Positions 1-9,098 of a DNA stretch of 64,000 nucleotides are shown here, piece after piece. A program made the translations under genes and the position numbers. Every line of letters starts with the position of its first letter. Positions within the stretch are counted from its first letter, which is position 1. The notes under the pieces were generated by a model. The model was not told the DNA's origin. It did not search any database and saw only the letters and a program-made list of their open reading frames with translations. The stretch is from Bizionia myxarmorum (lineage in GTDB: Bacteria > Bacteroidota > Bacteroidia > Flavobacteriales > Flavobacteriaceae), in contig NZ_VSKK01000001.1 of NCBI RefSeq assembly GCF_008086205.1, positions 372,001-436,000 on the forward strand. Reading direction: 5' to 3'.

Positions 1-36
1 CCATCCTTCCTGAACTTAAATATAAAGCAATAAAAA

Positions 37-64
37 AGCCTTAACAAATTTGTTAAGGCTTTTT
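37..64 (-). terminator. Intrinsic terminator after tRNA-Leu
   Basis: A perfect 12-bp inverted repeat (AGCCTTAACAAA / TTTGTTAAGGCT, 37-60) is flanked by A-runs and T-runs on both sides. It lies directly 3' of the minus-strand tRNA-Leu, so it is read here as its terminator. Its symmetry means it could also stop plus-strand transcription entering the window. Confidence 0.8.
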
Positions 65-65
65 G

Positions 66-147
66 TACTCAAGGCGGGAATCGAACCCGCACGTCTTGCG
101 ACATTGGATTTTGAATCCAACGTGTCTACCAATTCCACCACTTGAGC
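66..147 (-). tRNA. tRNA-Leu (anticodon CAA)
   Basis: Reading the minus strand, the 7-bp acceptor stem GCTCAAG (147-141) pairs with CTTGAGT, followed by discriminator A at 66. The T-arm GGTTCGATTCC is intact. The anticodon stem-loop TTGGA-TTCAAAA-TCCAA places CAA at 113-111, which decodes UUG leucine. The length of 82 bases fits a class II tRNA with a variable arm. CCA is not encoded. It has its own promoter and terminator. Confidence 0.95.
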
Positions 148-168
148 ATACTTATTTTAAGTAGACCG

Positions 169-198
169 CAAAATTAGAAAATAAAATGCTTCTAACAA
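169..198 (-). promoter_or_regulatory. Promoter of tRNA-Leu
   Basis: On the minus strand there is TTG (198-196), a 19-base spacer and TAATTTTG (176-169). This matches the Bacteroidota sigma-A pattern TTG-N17-23-TAnnTTTG, 22 bases before the mature 5' end of the tRNA. Confidence 0.7.
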
Positions 199-222
199 TT
201 AAAAATACTACCTTTTATGCTT

Positions 223-250
223 TTGGAGTTGAAATAAATTCCTAAATTTG
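223..250 (+). promoter_or_regulatory. Promoter of prs
   Basis: TTG at 223-225, a 17-base spacer and TAAATTTG at 243-250 match the flavobacterial housekeeping promoter. The predicted leader to the prs start is about 45 bases. It faces away from the tRNA-Leu promoter. Confidence 0.7.
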
Positions 251-302
251 CACCTCGTTAAAGTAGCGATATTATAAATCGTTACCATACAACCAATTAG
301 AT

Positions 303-1244
303 ATGCCAAACGTTCACACAGAAGCCAAGATTTTTACCTGTACGCAAAGTAAAGTATTATCGCAGAAAATTGCTGATGCTTTTGGTATTCCTATGGGTAA
401 CGTTATAACCTCAACCTATAGCGATGGGGAATTTCAACCATCATATGAAGAGTCTATTCGCGGTACGCGTGTTTTCATTATCGGATCTACAAATCCTGGT
501 GCTGAAAATTTAATGGAAATGTTACTAATGATTGATGCTGCTAAACGTGCATCAGCCAGACATATTACAGCTGTTTTACCATATTTTGGTTGGGCAAGAC
601 AAGATAGAAAAGACAAACCTCGTGTGCCAATTGCTGCAAAACTAGTTGCAAAAATGCTAGAAGCTGCAGGCGCAACACGTATTATAACCATGGATTTGCA
701 CGCGGATCAAATTCAAGGTTTTTTTGAAAAACCAGTAGATCACTTATTTGCATCGACTATTTTTCTTCCGTATTTAAAAAGTTTAAAACTTGATAATCTA
801 ACCATTGCTTCACCAGATATGGGTGGTTCAAAAAGAGCCTATGCCTATTCTAAAGCATTAGAAAGTGATGTAGTTATCTGTTATAAGCAGCGTGCCAAAG
901 CGAATGTTATTTCCTATATGGAATTAATTGGTGATGTAAAAGGTAAAAACGTTGTATTAGTTGATGATATGGTGGATACCGCCGGAACATTAACTAAAGC
1001 TGCCGATTTAATGATGGAGCGTGGTGCCTTAAGTGTTCGTGCCATTTGTACGCATCCTATTTTATCTGGGAATGCTTATGAGCGTTTAGAAAATTCTAAA
1101 TTAGAAGAATTAATTGTAACCGATTCAATTCCTTTAAAACAAGAAAGTTCTAAAATTCGCGTATTAACCTGTGCTAATTTATTTGCTGAAGTGATGCAGA
1201 ATGTTCACTACAACAAATCTATTAGTTCAAAATTTGTCATGTAG
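303..1244 (+). CDS. prs: Ribose-phosphate pyrophosphokinase (PRPP synthase)
   Basis: Makes phosphoribosyl pyrophosphate from ribose 5-phosphate and ATP, the precursor for purine, pyrimidine, histidine, tryptophan and NAD synthesis. The 313-residue length is typical of class I enzymes. Visible motifs are DLHADQIQGFF around residue 137, SPDMGGSKRA around 177, and the PRPP-binding loop VDDMVDTAGT at about 220-229. It stands next to rplY in the same direction, an arrangement seen in many bacteria. A hairpin lies at its stop codon. Cytoplasmic. Identification is secure. Confidence 0.97.
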   Translation: MPNVHTEAKIFTCTQSKVLSQKIADAFGIPMGNVITSTYSDGEFQPSYEESIRGTRVFIIGSTNPGAENLMEMLLMIDAAKRASARHITAVLPYFGWARQDRKDKPRVPIAAKLVAKMLEAAGATRIITMDLHADQIQGFFEKPVDHLFASTIFLPYLKSLKLDNLTIASPDMGGSKRAYAYSKALESDVVICYKQRAKANVISYMELIGDVKGKNVVLVDDMVDTAGTLTKAADLMMERGALSVRAICTHPILSGNAYERLENSKLEELIVTDSIPLKQESSKIRVLTCANLFAEVMQNVHYNKSISSKFVM

Positions 1245-1264
1245 TATTTTAAGTTTAATACTAC
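1241..1264 (+). other. Stem-loop between prs and rplY
   Basis: GTAGTATT (1241-1248) and AATACTAC (1257-1264) form a perfect 8-bp stem with an 8-base loop that includes the prs stop codon. No T-run follows, so it does not look like a complete intrinsic terminator. It may modulate read-through or protect the prs 3' end. Confidence 0.45.
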
Positions 1265-1302
1265 CAAAATTAGAATATTAATAATAACTATATATTTAAA
1301 CA

Positions 1303-1947
1303 ATGAAGTCAATTACAATCAACGGATCTCAAAGAGAAAGCGTGGGCAAAAAAGCAACAAAAGCCTTACGTAATGCTGGCCAGGTACCTTGCGTATTATA
1401 CGGAGGTGACAAACCAGTACATTTTAATGCAGAAGAAATCGCATTTTCAAAACTGGTTTATACGCCTAATGCGCATACAGTAATGATTTCTTTAGACAAT
1501 GGTGTAGAATTTAATGCCATATTACAAGATATTCAACTTCACCCAGTTACGGATAGAATCTTACATATCGATTTCTACCAATTATTTGAAGACAAGGCAA
1601 TTTCAATGGAAATTCCTGTACGTTTTGTAGGAAATTCTAAAGGTGTTAAAGCTGGTGGTGTTTTACGTAAAAACGCACGTAAATTACGTGTGAAAGCTTT
1701 ACCAAGTGATTTACCTGATTTTATTGAAATCGATATTACAGATTTAAAAATTGGTGCTAAATTATATGTTACAGCTTTAGAAAACGAAGCTTACAAAATT
1801 ATGCATACTGATAACACAGTTGTTTGTCAAATTAAACGTGCAAGAGCTGCTATGGCCGTTGCTATTGATGAAGACGAAGAAGATCTTGAAGAAGGTGCTG
1901 AAGCAACTGAAGGAACAGACGCTCCAGAAGCAGAAGGTCAAGAATAA
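1303..1947 (+). CDS. rplY: 50S ribosomal protein L25 (CTC form)
   Basis: Binds 5S rRNA in the large ribosomal subunit. At 214 residues it is the long general-stress (Ctc/TL5-like) form: an N-terminal L25 domain (about 1-90), then a beta-rich C-terminal domain (about 95-185), then an acidic tail rich in Glu and Ala (about 188-214). It lies 58 bases after prs, and no TAnnTTTG element is seen between them, so the two are probably cotranscribed. A terminator follows. Confidence 0.95.
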   Translation: MKSITINGSQRESVGKKATKALRNAGQVPCVLYGGDKPVHFNAEEIAFSKLVYTPNAHTVMISLDNGVEFNAILQDIQLHPVTDRILHIDFYQLFEDKAISMEIPVRFVGNSKGVKAGGVLRKNARKLRVKALPSDLPDFIEIDITDLKIGAKLYVTALENEAYKIMHTDNTVVCQIKRARAAMAVAIDEDEEDLEEGAEATEGTDAPEAEGQE

Positions 1948-1972
1948 ACCTTTTCTTTTAGAGAACTTATAT

Positions 1973-2010
1973 AAAAGCATTCTGATTATTCAGGATGCTT
2001 TTTTTATTTT
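1973..2010 (+). terminator. Intrinsic terminator after rplY
   Basis: AAAGCATTCTGA and TCAGGATGCTTT form a 12-bp stem with one G-T pair and a TTAT loop, followed by a T-rich run (2000-2010). Confidence 0.8.
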
Positions 2011-2014
2011 TATT

Positions 2015-2022
2015 TACATTTG
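2015..2022 (+). promoter_or_regulatory. Candidate -7 element for pth
   Basis: TACATTTG fits TAnnTTTG; no TTG is visible at the usual distance upstream. It ends only 4 bases before the first in-frame ATG (2027), so a transcript from here would more naturally use the ATG at 2090. Confidence 0.4.
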
Positions 2023-2026
2023 AAGT

Positions 2027-2656
2027 ATGATTAGATTCTTCAATATCTTTAAGAAACGGGAAACGTTTAAAATAGACGAAACTGATAGTATGAAAAAATT
2101 TCTGATTGTAGGTTTAGGAAATATTGGCGCACAATATCACCACACCCGACATAATATAGGTTTTAAAGTATTAGATTTTTTTGCCGACAAAGAAAGCCTA
2201 ACCTTCACAACCGATAAATTAGGCGATGTGACTACCTATAAATTTAAAGGACGCACCTTTATATTCCTGAAGCCAAGTACTTTTATGAATTTAAGCGGGA
2301 AATCCGTTTTATATTGGCTAACCAAAGAGAAAATTCCTTTGGAAAACCTATTGGTTATTACAGACGATTTAAATTTACCCTTTGGAAGCATTCGCGTTAA
2401 AACAAAAGGTAGCGATGGCGGCCACAACGGACTCAAAGATATTCAAGATAAGCTGAACACATCCACTTACAACAGATTTCGGTTTGGTATAAGCGACGAA
2501 TTTAGCCAAGGCCGACAAGTAGACTACGTACTTGGTGACTGGACAGAAGACGAAAACAAACTCTTACCTGAACGCTTGGAAAAAGCTATGGAACTCATAA
2601 AATCATTTGGAACAGCTGGCATGAATAATACCATGAATAGTTTTAATGGGAAATAA
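2027..2656 (+). CDS. pth: Peptidyl-tRNA hydrolase
   Basis: Releases peptides from prematurely dissociated peptidyl-tRNA. The core starts at MKKFLIVGLGNIG; the family motifs HTRHNIGF, KPSTFMNLSG and the DDLNLPFG and GGHNGLKDI segments are present, including the catalytic His in TRHNIG and Asp in DDLNLP. The frame is 209 residues if it starts at 2027, giving a 21-residue basic N-terminal extension; the core alone (from ATG 2090) is 188 residues, close to the usual length. The candidate promoter just upstream of 2027 favours 2090, but similar extensions may exist in related flavobacteria, so the start is undecided. Confidence 0.95.
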   Translation: MIRFFNIFKKRETFKIDETDSMKKFLIVGLGNIGAQYHHTRHNIGFKVLDFFADKESLTFTTDKLGDVTTYKFKGRTFIFLKPSTFMNLSGKSVLYWLTKEKIPLENLLVITDDLNLPFGSIRVKTKGSDGGHNGLKDIQDKLNTSTYNRFRFGISDEFSQGRQVDYVLGDWTEDENKLLPERLEKAMELIKSFGTAGMNNTMNSFNGK

Positions 2657-2685
2657 AAAAGGAAGTCTAAACGACTTCCTTTTTA
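2655..2685. terminator. Bidirectional terminator between pth and the M12B-like peptidase
   Basis: GGAAGTC (2661-2667) and GACTTCC (2673-2679) with a TAAAC loop are flanked by A6 and T5 runs. It sits between convergent genes and can serve both strands. Confidence 0.85.
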
Positions 2686-2709
2686 TTATAATTCTATAAA
2701 ATAAGAATC

Positions 2710-5700
2710 TTACTTAACAAGTATTTTCTTGGTTGTGGTTTTAAAACCATCTGAAACTTGTAATAAATACATTCCAGCTTCTACGTTACCTAAATTGATA
2801 ACTTCATTAAAGCCTGAAACGTTTGTATAATCATTGGCGTAAACGCTTCGTCCTCTAATATCAAAAACAGCTACAGAAACATTTTGAGTTGCACCAGGTA
2901 TTTTAATATTAAATGTTCCGTTGTTTGGGTTTGGATACACGCTAAATTCTGAAGCCGTAAACTCACCAACAGATAATGAAGCCATTACATTTACTGTATA
3001 ATCTTCTACTTCCGCATCATGTCCATTTTCGCAAGCTAATGGAAATTGATTTGCACCTGGATTCGTATACTTGGTAGTAACACGCATTATGGTATTTCCT
3101 AAAGTTGCGTTTGTAGGCACAACCACTGCTAGCGGTGAATTGGCTGAAAGCATATTCGAATTGGATGGGCTTCCAGGATTGGTACCTAAATTATATTGCT
3201 CTCCTGGATCATCAAAACTACAGTTTTGATTCCAGTCAATCCATACGTACGTTATAGTTTGGTAATTACCATCTGGATTATAATAAACAGATAGATTGTA
3301 ATTACTATCTCTATTCACATCTGTAGAAATCGCCGTATAATCGCTATAACCAGAAGGCTTTCCAGTATTTAAATTACTAATGGTATTGAAAATAACGCCT
3401 TGTGTGCTAGTTCCATAAGTTGTATCAGCAACAGATGCACAAACACCATTATTAACCGTTAAATTAACCATTACTTCTTTAAAGGATGATTGAGCAGCTC
3501 CTGTAACAGTAATTACATATTGTCCTTCCGCAACACCACCTAAATTTGAAACTACCATATTAAAAGTTCCACTTGTAGTCATACTTGATGGCGAAAATAC
3601 TACAACACTTCCTGCTGGATTTCCACTAGCTGAAAAGTTAGTAGTTTCAGAAAAACCACCTATTGCTGTATAATTAAATTCATAAGTTACCGTCGTGCTT
3701 CCACATGTACCTTGATTTCCATTTGTATTGCTGTATATAAAGGTAGGTGAATCACTTATTAATGAAAAGTTTGTGCTAGAAACAGCGTAGTAAATATTGC
3801 CTACAGCTTCTACCATAATTCTAGCTGTTGAAGAAATAAAACTGGGAACAACAACATCATAAGAACCATTATTTGGAACGTTGGCCGCCAAAACAGTATC
3901 AAAGCTCACGCCGTTGTTAGTAGATAATAAGATATTTACATTACTCGTGTTAATACCATTAGCATCTGTACCAGCAACATTCCAAGTTACGGTTTCTGTT
4001 TCACCATCTACCCAAATAATACCTGTTGCGCTTTGTGATGTAACCACAAAAGGACCTGCTGTACCATTAACGGTAACAGACATTAAATCAGCGTCTGTTT
4101 GGCCAATTCCTGCAGGAAAACCACTACCGTTATCTCTAACCATAAATGCGAATTCCATATTACGCGCTACAGAAGGTGTCACTTCCCAAGTTGGCGTTAA
4201 ATTACCCGCTACAACATCACTCAATTTTGGCATATAACGATTTGGAGAAATCGTTGGCAAAATAGAACGGTATAACGGACCTTGAGTCCAAGTAGATTGT
4301 GGCGACCCACTTCCAGGTGCCATTTCTGGATCGTTTTGACTCCAGTTATATGTTAATGACGTTAAGCCATCCGGGTCCGTAGCTACACCTTTTAATACGT
4401 AAGCCGTGCTTTTTGGAATGATGTAATCTGCTCCTGCATTTGCAACAGGTGGCTGATTTGCTAAAGCTGTTTCAACATCACATGTGCTACTAACACCTGT
4501 TTGAATATTTCCTGAAATATCACGAATATTCACATAATTAAAATGCGCATCACTATTATTTTGAACATTGGTGGCGCAAATACCAGCATATCCCATGATT
4601 GAACTTCCTGAAGCTGGTTCCACCTCAGAAATACCGTTCCCAGATCTGCTGCACGTATTCATAGTGTGGTATCCATTAAATTGGTGTCCCATTTCATGTG
4701 CCACATAATCAATATCAAATGCATCACCTGTTGGATTTGCTCTTCCCGTGTACCCTCTTCCTTTATGAAAATTATTTTGACTTTGACTAGAACAAACACA
4801 ACCTAAACAGCCAGCGCTTCCACCACCTGATGTATTAAAATTATGGCCAATATCATAATTATTAACGCCAATAACAGCATCTAGTGTTTGCGCTGTTTTC
4901 GTATTAAATTCACCAGTCCAAGGATCTGTTGCTGGATTTAAATATATAACTTCATCATTATTAGCTACAAAAATAAGTGTTATAGCTAAATCGCGCTCAT
5001 AAATTTCGTTAACACGGTTAATTGTTAAAGTCATTTGCGCTTGAACATTTGCCTTCTGCTGTGCAATACTTCCCGTTCCAGCAAAAATTTGTCCATATTC
5101 CCCATTACAAGATTGCGCTAATCTGTAGGTTCTTAATTTTCTATCGTCTATGTCCGCGCGACTAGTAGAACGCTCGTTTGATAAAGATCCTAAATCGATA
5201 TTTTCATCTACCAAACATTCAAAACCTTGTAAGTCTTGACCTAAAGAACTTCTACTATAAACCATATAGGAATTTCTATTTTCGGTGTATGGGTCTATAT
5301 AAATGGAGCTTCTTTTTCCAGATAATATCATACCATGGAATCCAAATTGCGTAATACTAAAACGCATAGTAGCCGTTGGATCATCAATACCCACTGCTTT
5401 ATAGGTTTTAATCATAGGATATTTATCCGCCAAAGCTTGTTCCATCATTGGTGATTCGGAAACCATAAATTTCTCAAAATCGCCTTCTGGTGTTGGAAAT
5501 TCGATAACAACATTTGAAACTCTTGACGTTTCACTTCGTAAGGGTGCATTTTGCATTGCCGATTTAAAGGCTTCAACGTCTAAATTAAAAACTTTAAATT
5601 CCGAAGGATTTGAAGCACGATTTACTTTAGGCGCAGTTCTTAAAGTTTCTTCTGATGCTTTACTCCAATATTTGGCGTTTTTTTGTGCAAATGCCATCGG

Positions 5701-5772
5701 ACCAAACATTAAAGCTACTGTTAGAAGCAGTAGTTTGCTATTTTTGAAATAGTTAGATGTAGTCTTTTTCAT
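2710..5772 (-). CDS. Secreted reprolysin-like (M12B-type) metallopeptidase with T9SS sorting domain
   Basis: A 1020-residue exported zinc protease. A signal peptide (about residues 1-29, ending MAFAQ) is followed by a propeptide-like region, then a catalytic domain with the zinc motif HEMGHQFNGYH: ligands H359, H363 and H369, catalytic E360. A Met-turn candidate (SIMGYAG) follows about 30 residues later. Downstream are Ig-like or fibronectin-like repeats, a GEVED-type domain (about 800-930, ending HDAEVEDYTV) and a C-terminal type A sorting domain (about 935-1020; FSVYPNPNNGTF, ending KKILVK) that directs export by the type IX system. Substrate unknown. It diverges from another T9SS protease at 6171. 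Confidence 0.9.
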   Translation of the reverse strand: MKKTTSNYFKNSKLLLLTVALMFGPMAFAQKNAKYWSKASEETLRTAPKVNRASNPSEFKVFNLDVEAFKSAMQNAPLRSETSRVSNVVIEFPTPEGDFEKFMVSESPMMEQALADKYPMIKTYKAVGIDDPTATMRFSITQFGFHGMILSGKRSSIYIDPYTENRNSYMVYSRSSLGQDLQGFECLVDENIDLGSLSNERSTSRADIDDRKLRTYRLAQSCNGEYGQIFAGTGSIAQQKANVQAQMTLTINRVNEIYERDLAITLIFVANNDEVIYLNPATDPWTGEFNTKTAQTLDAVIGVNNYDIGHNFNTSGGGSAGCLGCVCSSQSQNNFHKGRGYTGRANPTGDAFDIDYVAHEMGHQFNGYHTMNTCSRSGNGISEVEPASGSSIMGYAGICATNVQNNSDAHFNYVNIRDISGNIQTGVSSTCDVETALANQPPVANAGADYIIPKSTAYVLKGVATDPDGLTSLTYNWSQNDPEMAPGSGSPQSTWTQGPLYRSILPTISPNRYMPKLSDVVAGNLTPTWEVTPSVARNMEFAFMVRDNGSGFPAGIGQTDADLMSVTVNGTAGPFVVTSQSATGIIWVDGETETVTWNVAGTDANGINTSNVNILLSTNNGVSFDTVLAANVPNNGSYDVVVPSFISSTARIMVEAVGNIYYAVSSTNFSLISDSPTFIYSNTNGNQGTCGSTTVTYEFNYTAIGGFSETTNFSASGNPAGSVVVFSPSSMTTSGTFNMVVSNLGGVAEGQYVITVTGAAQSSFKEVMVNLTVNNGVCASVADTTYGTSTQGVIFNTISNLNTGKPSGYSDYTAISTDVNRDSNYNLSVYYNPDGNYQTITYVWIDWNQNCSFDDPGEQYNLGTNPGSPSNSNMLSANSPLAVVVPTNATLGNTIMRVTTKYTNPGANQFPLACENGHDAEVEDYTVNVMASLSVGEFTASEFSVYPNPNNGTFNIKIPGATQNVSVAVFDIRGRSVYANDYTNVSGFNEVINLGNVEAGMYLLQVSDGFKTTTKKILVK

Positions 5773-6161
5773 ATAATTAAGTTTTTTTTAATAATGGTTA
5801 ATTTAACCATTATTACGGCATTGACATGATTTTTGATTTAATATTTATTAATTATTTTGAATTTCATTCTAAAAACGACAGTTTTAATAGCTTTTTAGTG
5901 TTTATATTTCATTATTCTGAATTTCCGTAAAATCACGCAGATTTATTTATTTTTAATACTATATTTAGGCTGTTTTTCGGTAAAATTCGAGTGTCCTCAA
6001 GTATCTGGAGCAGCCCGTATTTGCTATATTATTTTTTAATTTCCTAACAAAAATCATAAAACAAAATGCTATTTCGCAACAAATAGTTCCAAGCAGTTAT
6101 TATTTGCTAATATTTTAGTTATTTTTACTGCAAACAATTATTCAATTTAATTCCTTTTAAA
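5773..6161. other. Intergenic region between divergent protease genes
   Basis: About 390 bases without a supported gene, very AT-rich. It contains the palindrome at 5790-5814 next to the minus-strand start. I find no clean TAnnTTTG element on either strand; near misses (TATTTG without the two-base spacer) occur at 6018-6023 and 6101-6106. The short string TATTTGCTA occurs twice (6018-6026 and 6101-6109). Confidence 0.6.
5790..5814 (-). repeat. 12-bp palindrome in the leader of the M12B-like peptidase
   Basis: AATAATGGTTAA and TTAACCATTATT are perfect inverted arms separated by one base. The structure ends 17 bases upstream of the start codon on the minus strand. On that strand it is followed by a run of A rather than T, so it is not a terminator for the gene; it could be a leader stem-loop or a dimeric operator. 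Confidence 0.6.
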
Positions 6162-6170
6162 ATGTTTACT

Positions 6171-9017
6171 ATGAAACAAAACAACTTTAAACTAGTCTGG
6201 TTACTTCTAGTCCTTATGGGTGTATCCAGCCTGTATGCACAGCAAAAAAAATCGACATTCTCGTCGGTTTCGGAGCAGCCACTGCAGTTAACTATGGAAA
6301 ATCAGAGACATTTTGATGAAACTGGTTTTGTAAGATGTGCCACTGTAGAAGTGGAAGCATTACGCAAACAAAACAATCCGAATATTCAAACAACGGAAGA
6401 ATTCGAAAATTGGTTAGCGCCTTTAGTTGAAGCACGTTTACAGCGTGTGGCTGCCGAAAAAGCAAATGGAACTTACAGAAATGCGGTAGTTAATATTCCT
6501 ATTATTTTTCACGTACTTGCAGGATCTGCAGGTGATGTTCATGATTTATCTGCAGCTCGTATTCAAGCGCAAATAGATCAATTAAATTTAGATTTCAATA
6601 ACCTTTCTGGTAGCACAAATACTGCAGCAGAAAGCGCAGAAATAAACTTTATTCCAGCTGTTGTAGATCCAGATGGTAATGTATTGGCCGAACCTGGAAT
6701 TGACAGAAATTATGGTTATACTGGCGCCCTGACTACAGGACAATTAAACGGTACAATTAAACCAGCTACAATCTGGGATCGTTCTTTATATGCTAATGTT
6801 TGGACTGCCAATTTAGGAGGCGGTTTATTAGGTTACGCTCAATTTCCATCAAACTCTACGCTTCCAGGAATGGATGCAAACGGTGGTTCTGCTCTTACAG
6901 ATGGTGTTGTAATTCTTTCTGGAAGTGTTGGCTCTGTAGCTAACCCAGGAACTGCAGCTCCATATAATAAGGGACGTACATTAACGCATGAAATGGGTCA
7001 CTGGATTGGTTTAAGACACATTTGGGGAGATTCTACTTGTGGAAACGACTTTTGTGCAGATACGCCACAAAGTACAGGAGCAAACTTTGGTTGTGTTACA
7101 AATAACCAAACGACTTGTGATGGTATTAGAGACATGGTTGAAAACTACATGGATTATTCAGATGATGGTTGTATGAATATTTTTACATTCGATCAAGTTA
7201 ATAGAATAATAACTGTTCTTGAAAACGCCACGGGAATTTCAAATTTACCGAACTCTACAACTGGTAATGCTGATCCTGTTATTGCTTTTAGCAATCCTAC
7301 TTTAAGTGAAATGGAAGATACAGATTGTATTTCTAGAGACATCAATATTCCTGTTTCAATAGGTATTGGTGCATCAGCAACGGCTACAGTAACTTTTTCT
7401 TTAAGCGGTACGGCAACAAACATGATGGATTATGAACTACTTACGCCAAGCGTTACGTTTGCAGCGGGTTCTAATGCACCACAAAACTTAACATTACGCA
7501 TTTTTGAAGATGGTTTTGTTGAAACAGATGAAACTATTATTGTGAATATGACATTAGCAACAACAGGTGATGCTGAATTAGCAACCAACGGTTCTCAAAC
7601 ATTAACCTTTACAATTCTTGATGATGATTTTGCGCCTACTTCTGGTACAATAACGACTTTGATAGATGATAGTTTTGAAACTTATACCGATTTCGCTATC
7701 GATAATATTGGCGATTGGCTTACGTTAGATTTAGACGGATTAGGTACATACGCTTCTGTTGATTCTCCAACATATCCAAATGCTTTTGCTGAAATGGCAT
7801 TTCAGATTTACAATCCATCTACAACTACACCTGCACCGTCTTCAAATTCTGATGGAACTGGTGCCGATACTGAAACGCGTAACTTTAACCCACGTACAGG
7901 TTCTAAATATGCTGGATCATGGGCTGGAAGTCCAGAAGGCGGTATTACTGCCAACGATGATTGGTTAATTTCTCCAGTTTTATCTTTAGGAGCTTCAGGA
8001 AGTTCAGTTAAGTTTTATGTAAAATCTTTATCAAACTCCTATGGATTGGAAAATTATAATGTTGGTGTTTATGTGGGTTCAGGTGTTCCAACTGCAAGTA
8101 GCAACTTTACATTAATATCTTCTGCGGTAGAAACAGCTCCTTATGGAACTTGGACCGAAGTAAGTTACAATCTTTCAGCTTACAGCAATCAAGATATCAG
8201 AATTGGTATCCACAACATATCTTCAGATGTTTACTTATTTATGGTAGATGACTTTAGCGCGGTGACATTAGTTGAAAACGCGGTTCAAACTGCTGTAAAT
8301 TCAGCAACAGCTGCTAATATGCAAGTTACAGGGACTGGTGATGCTTATGCTTATGATAGTGCTTCAGGTAACATTATGGCTAGATTACAAAACAACGATA
8401 GTTTCAACTATGGTTGTTCAAATATTTCTGTAGTACGTGCAGGTCAAGGATCTCAACTATATGAAAGTCCAACTCCTGAAGACTTTGTAATGGCTAAATC
8501 TTTTAATATTACTACAGATACTCCAAACGCATCTGGAAATGTTACGGGCACTTTCTATTTTACAGAAGCTGAGATCGCTGGATGGGAAGCTGCAAGTGGT
8601 AATTCAAGAGCAGACCTTTACATTTTAAGAGAAGTAAATGGTACGCTTCAAGAAATTGTAGCTGCAACTGTTGGTAGTTTTGGTAGCAATGTTACAGTGG
8701 AAGCTAATCTTAATGGACTTAACGGTACGTTTTATTTCGGACCTTTAAGCGCTTCGTTAAGCGTAAATGACAACATGCTAAACAACTTTAGTATGTATCC
8801 AAACCCTGTTACAAACCAATTAACTATTAAAGCTGCAAACAACGTATTGCCTGACAGCTATGTTGTTTACAATATGCTTGGTCAAGTTGTTTTTAGCAAA
8901 GAGGTTAATAACGAATCAGATTTATTAATAAACACATCTGATTTAAGTAATGGTATGTATTTCATTAGACTAAATCAGCAGTCTGGTCAAATTTCTTTAC
9001 CATTTATTAAGAAATAA
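6171..9017 (+). CDS. Secreted M43-family (pappalysin/cytophagalysin-like) zinc metalloprotease with T9SS sorting domain
   Basis: An exported protease of 948 residues. I place the start at 6171 because MKQNNFKLVWLLLVLMG...SLYAQ gives a clean signal peptide; an in-frame ATG at 6162 adds three residues. The catalytic motif HEMGHWIGLRH gives ligands H273, H277, H283 and catalytic E274, and the Met-turn region ENYMDYSDDGCM follows, as in M43 enzymes. Next come a Calx-beta-like segment (about 370-485), a choice-of-anchor-J-like jelly-roll (about 498-700), a further beta region and a type A T9SS sorting domain (about 870-948, FSMYPNPVTNQL). Likely degrades extracellular protein; substrate not predictable. 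Confidence 0.9.
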   Translation: MKQNNFKLVWLLLVLMGVSSLYAQQKKSTFSSVSEQPLQLTMENQRHFDETGFVRCATVEVEALRKQNNPNIQTTEEFENWLAPLVEARLQRVAAEKANGTYRNAVVNIPIIFHVLAGSAGDVHDLSAARIQAQIDQLNLDFNNLSGSTNTAAESAEINFIPAVVDPDGNVLAEPGIDRNYGYTGALTTGQLNGTIKPATIWDRSLYANVWTANLGGGLLGYAQFPSNSTLPGMDANGGSALTDGVVILSGSVGSVANPGTAAPYNKGRTLTHEMGHWIGLRHIWGDSTCGNDFCADTPQSTGANFGCVTNNQTTCDGIRDMVENYMDYSDDGCMNIFTFDQVNRIITVLENATGISNLPNSTTGNADPVIAFSNPTLSEMEDTDCISRDINIPVSIGIGASATATVTFSLSGTATNMMDYELLTPSVTFAAGSNAPQNLTLRIFEDGFVETDETIIVNMTLATTGDAELATNGSQTLTFTILDDDFAPTSGTITTLIDDSFETYTDFAIDNIGDWLTLDLDGLGTYASVDSPTYPNAFAEMAFQIYNPSTTTPAPSSNSDGTGADTETRNFNPRTGSKYAGSWAGSPEGGITANDDWLISPVLSLGASGSSVKFYVKSLSNSYGLENYNVGVYVGSGVPTASSNFTLISSAVETAPYGTWTEVSYNLSAYSNQDIRIGIHNISSDVYLFMVDDFSAVTLVENAVQTAVNSATAANMQVTGTGDAYAYDSASGNIMARLQNNDSFNYGCSNISVVRAGQGSQLYESPTPEDFVMAKSFNITTDTPNASGNVTGTFYFTEAEIAGWEAASGNSRADLYILREVNGTLQEIVAATVGSFGSNVTVEANLNGLNGTFYFGPLSASLSVNDNMLNNFSMYPNPVTNQLTIKAANNVLPDSYVVYNMLGQVVFSKEVNNESDLLINTSDLSNGMYFIRLNQQSGQISLPFIKK

Positions 9018-9036
9018 AAACGTTTATTTTAAAACT

Positions 9037-9072
9037 TAAAAGCGGATTGGTATTTATATCAATCCGCTTTTC
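9037..9072 (+). terminator. Terminator after the M43-like protease
   Basis: AAAAGCGGATTG (9038-9049) and CAATCCGCTTTT (9060-9071) form a perfect 12-bp stem with a 10-base loop, followed by CTATTTTTG. It overlaps the ribF promoter region. Confidence 0.8.
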
Positions 9073-9080
9073 TATTTTTG
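9047..9080 (+). promoter_or_regulatory. Promoter of ribF
   Basis: TTG (9047-9049), a 23-base spacer and TATTTTTG (9073-9080). The TTG is inside the preceding terminator stem. The -7 element contains the TTG at 9078 that opens the longest frame, so that codon cannot be the start on a transcript from this promoter. Confidence 0.6.
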
Positions 9081-9098
9081 TGCAAATACCTTGTTAAA

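Noticed and set aside
3881-4237. 118-residue plus-strand frame inside the M12B-like protease gene
   Set aside because: Shadow of the minus-strand gene in a Thr/Ser/Val-rich repeat region; no independent start signal.
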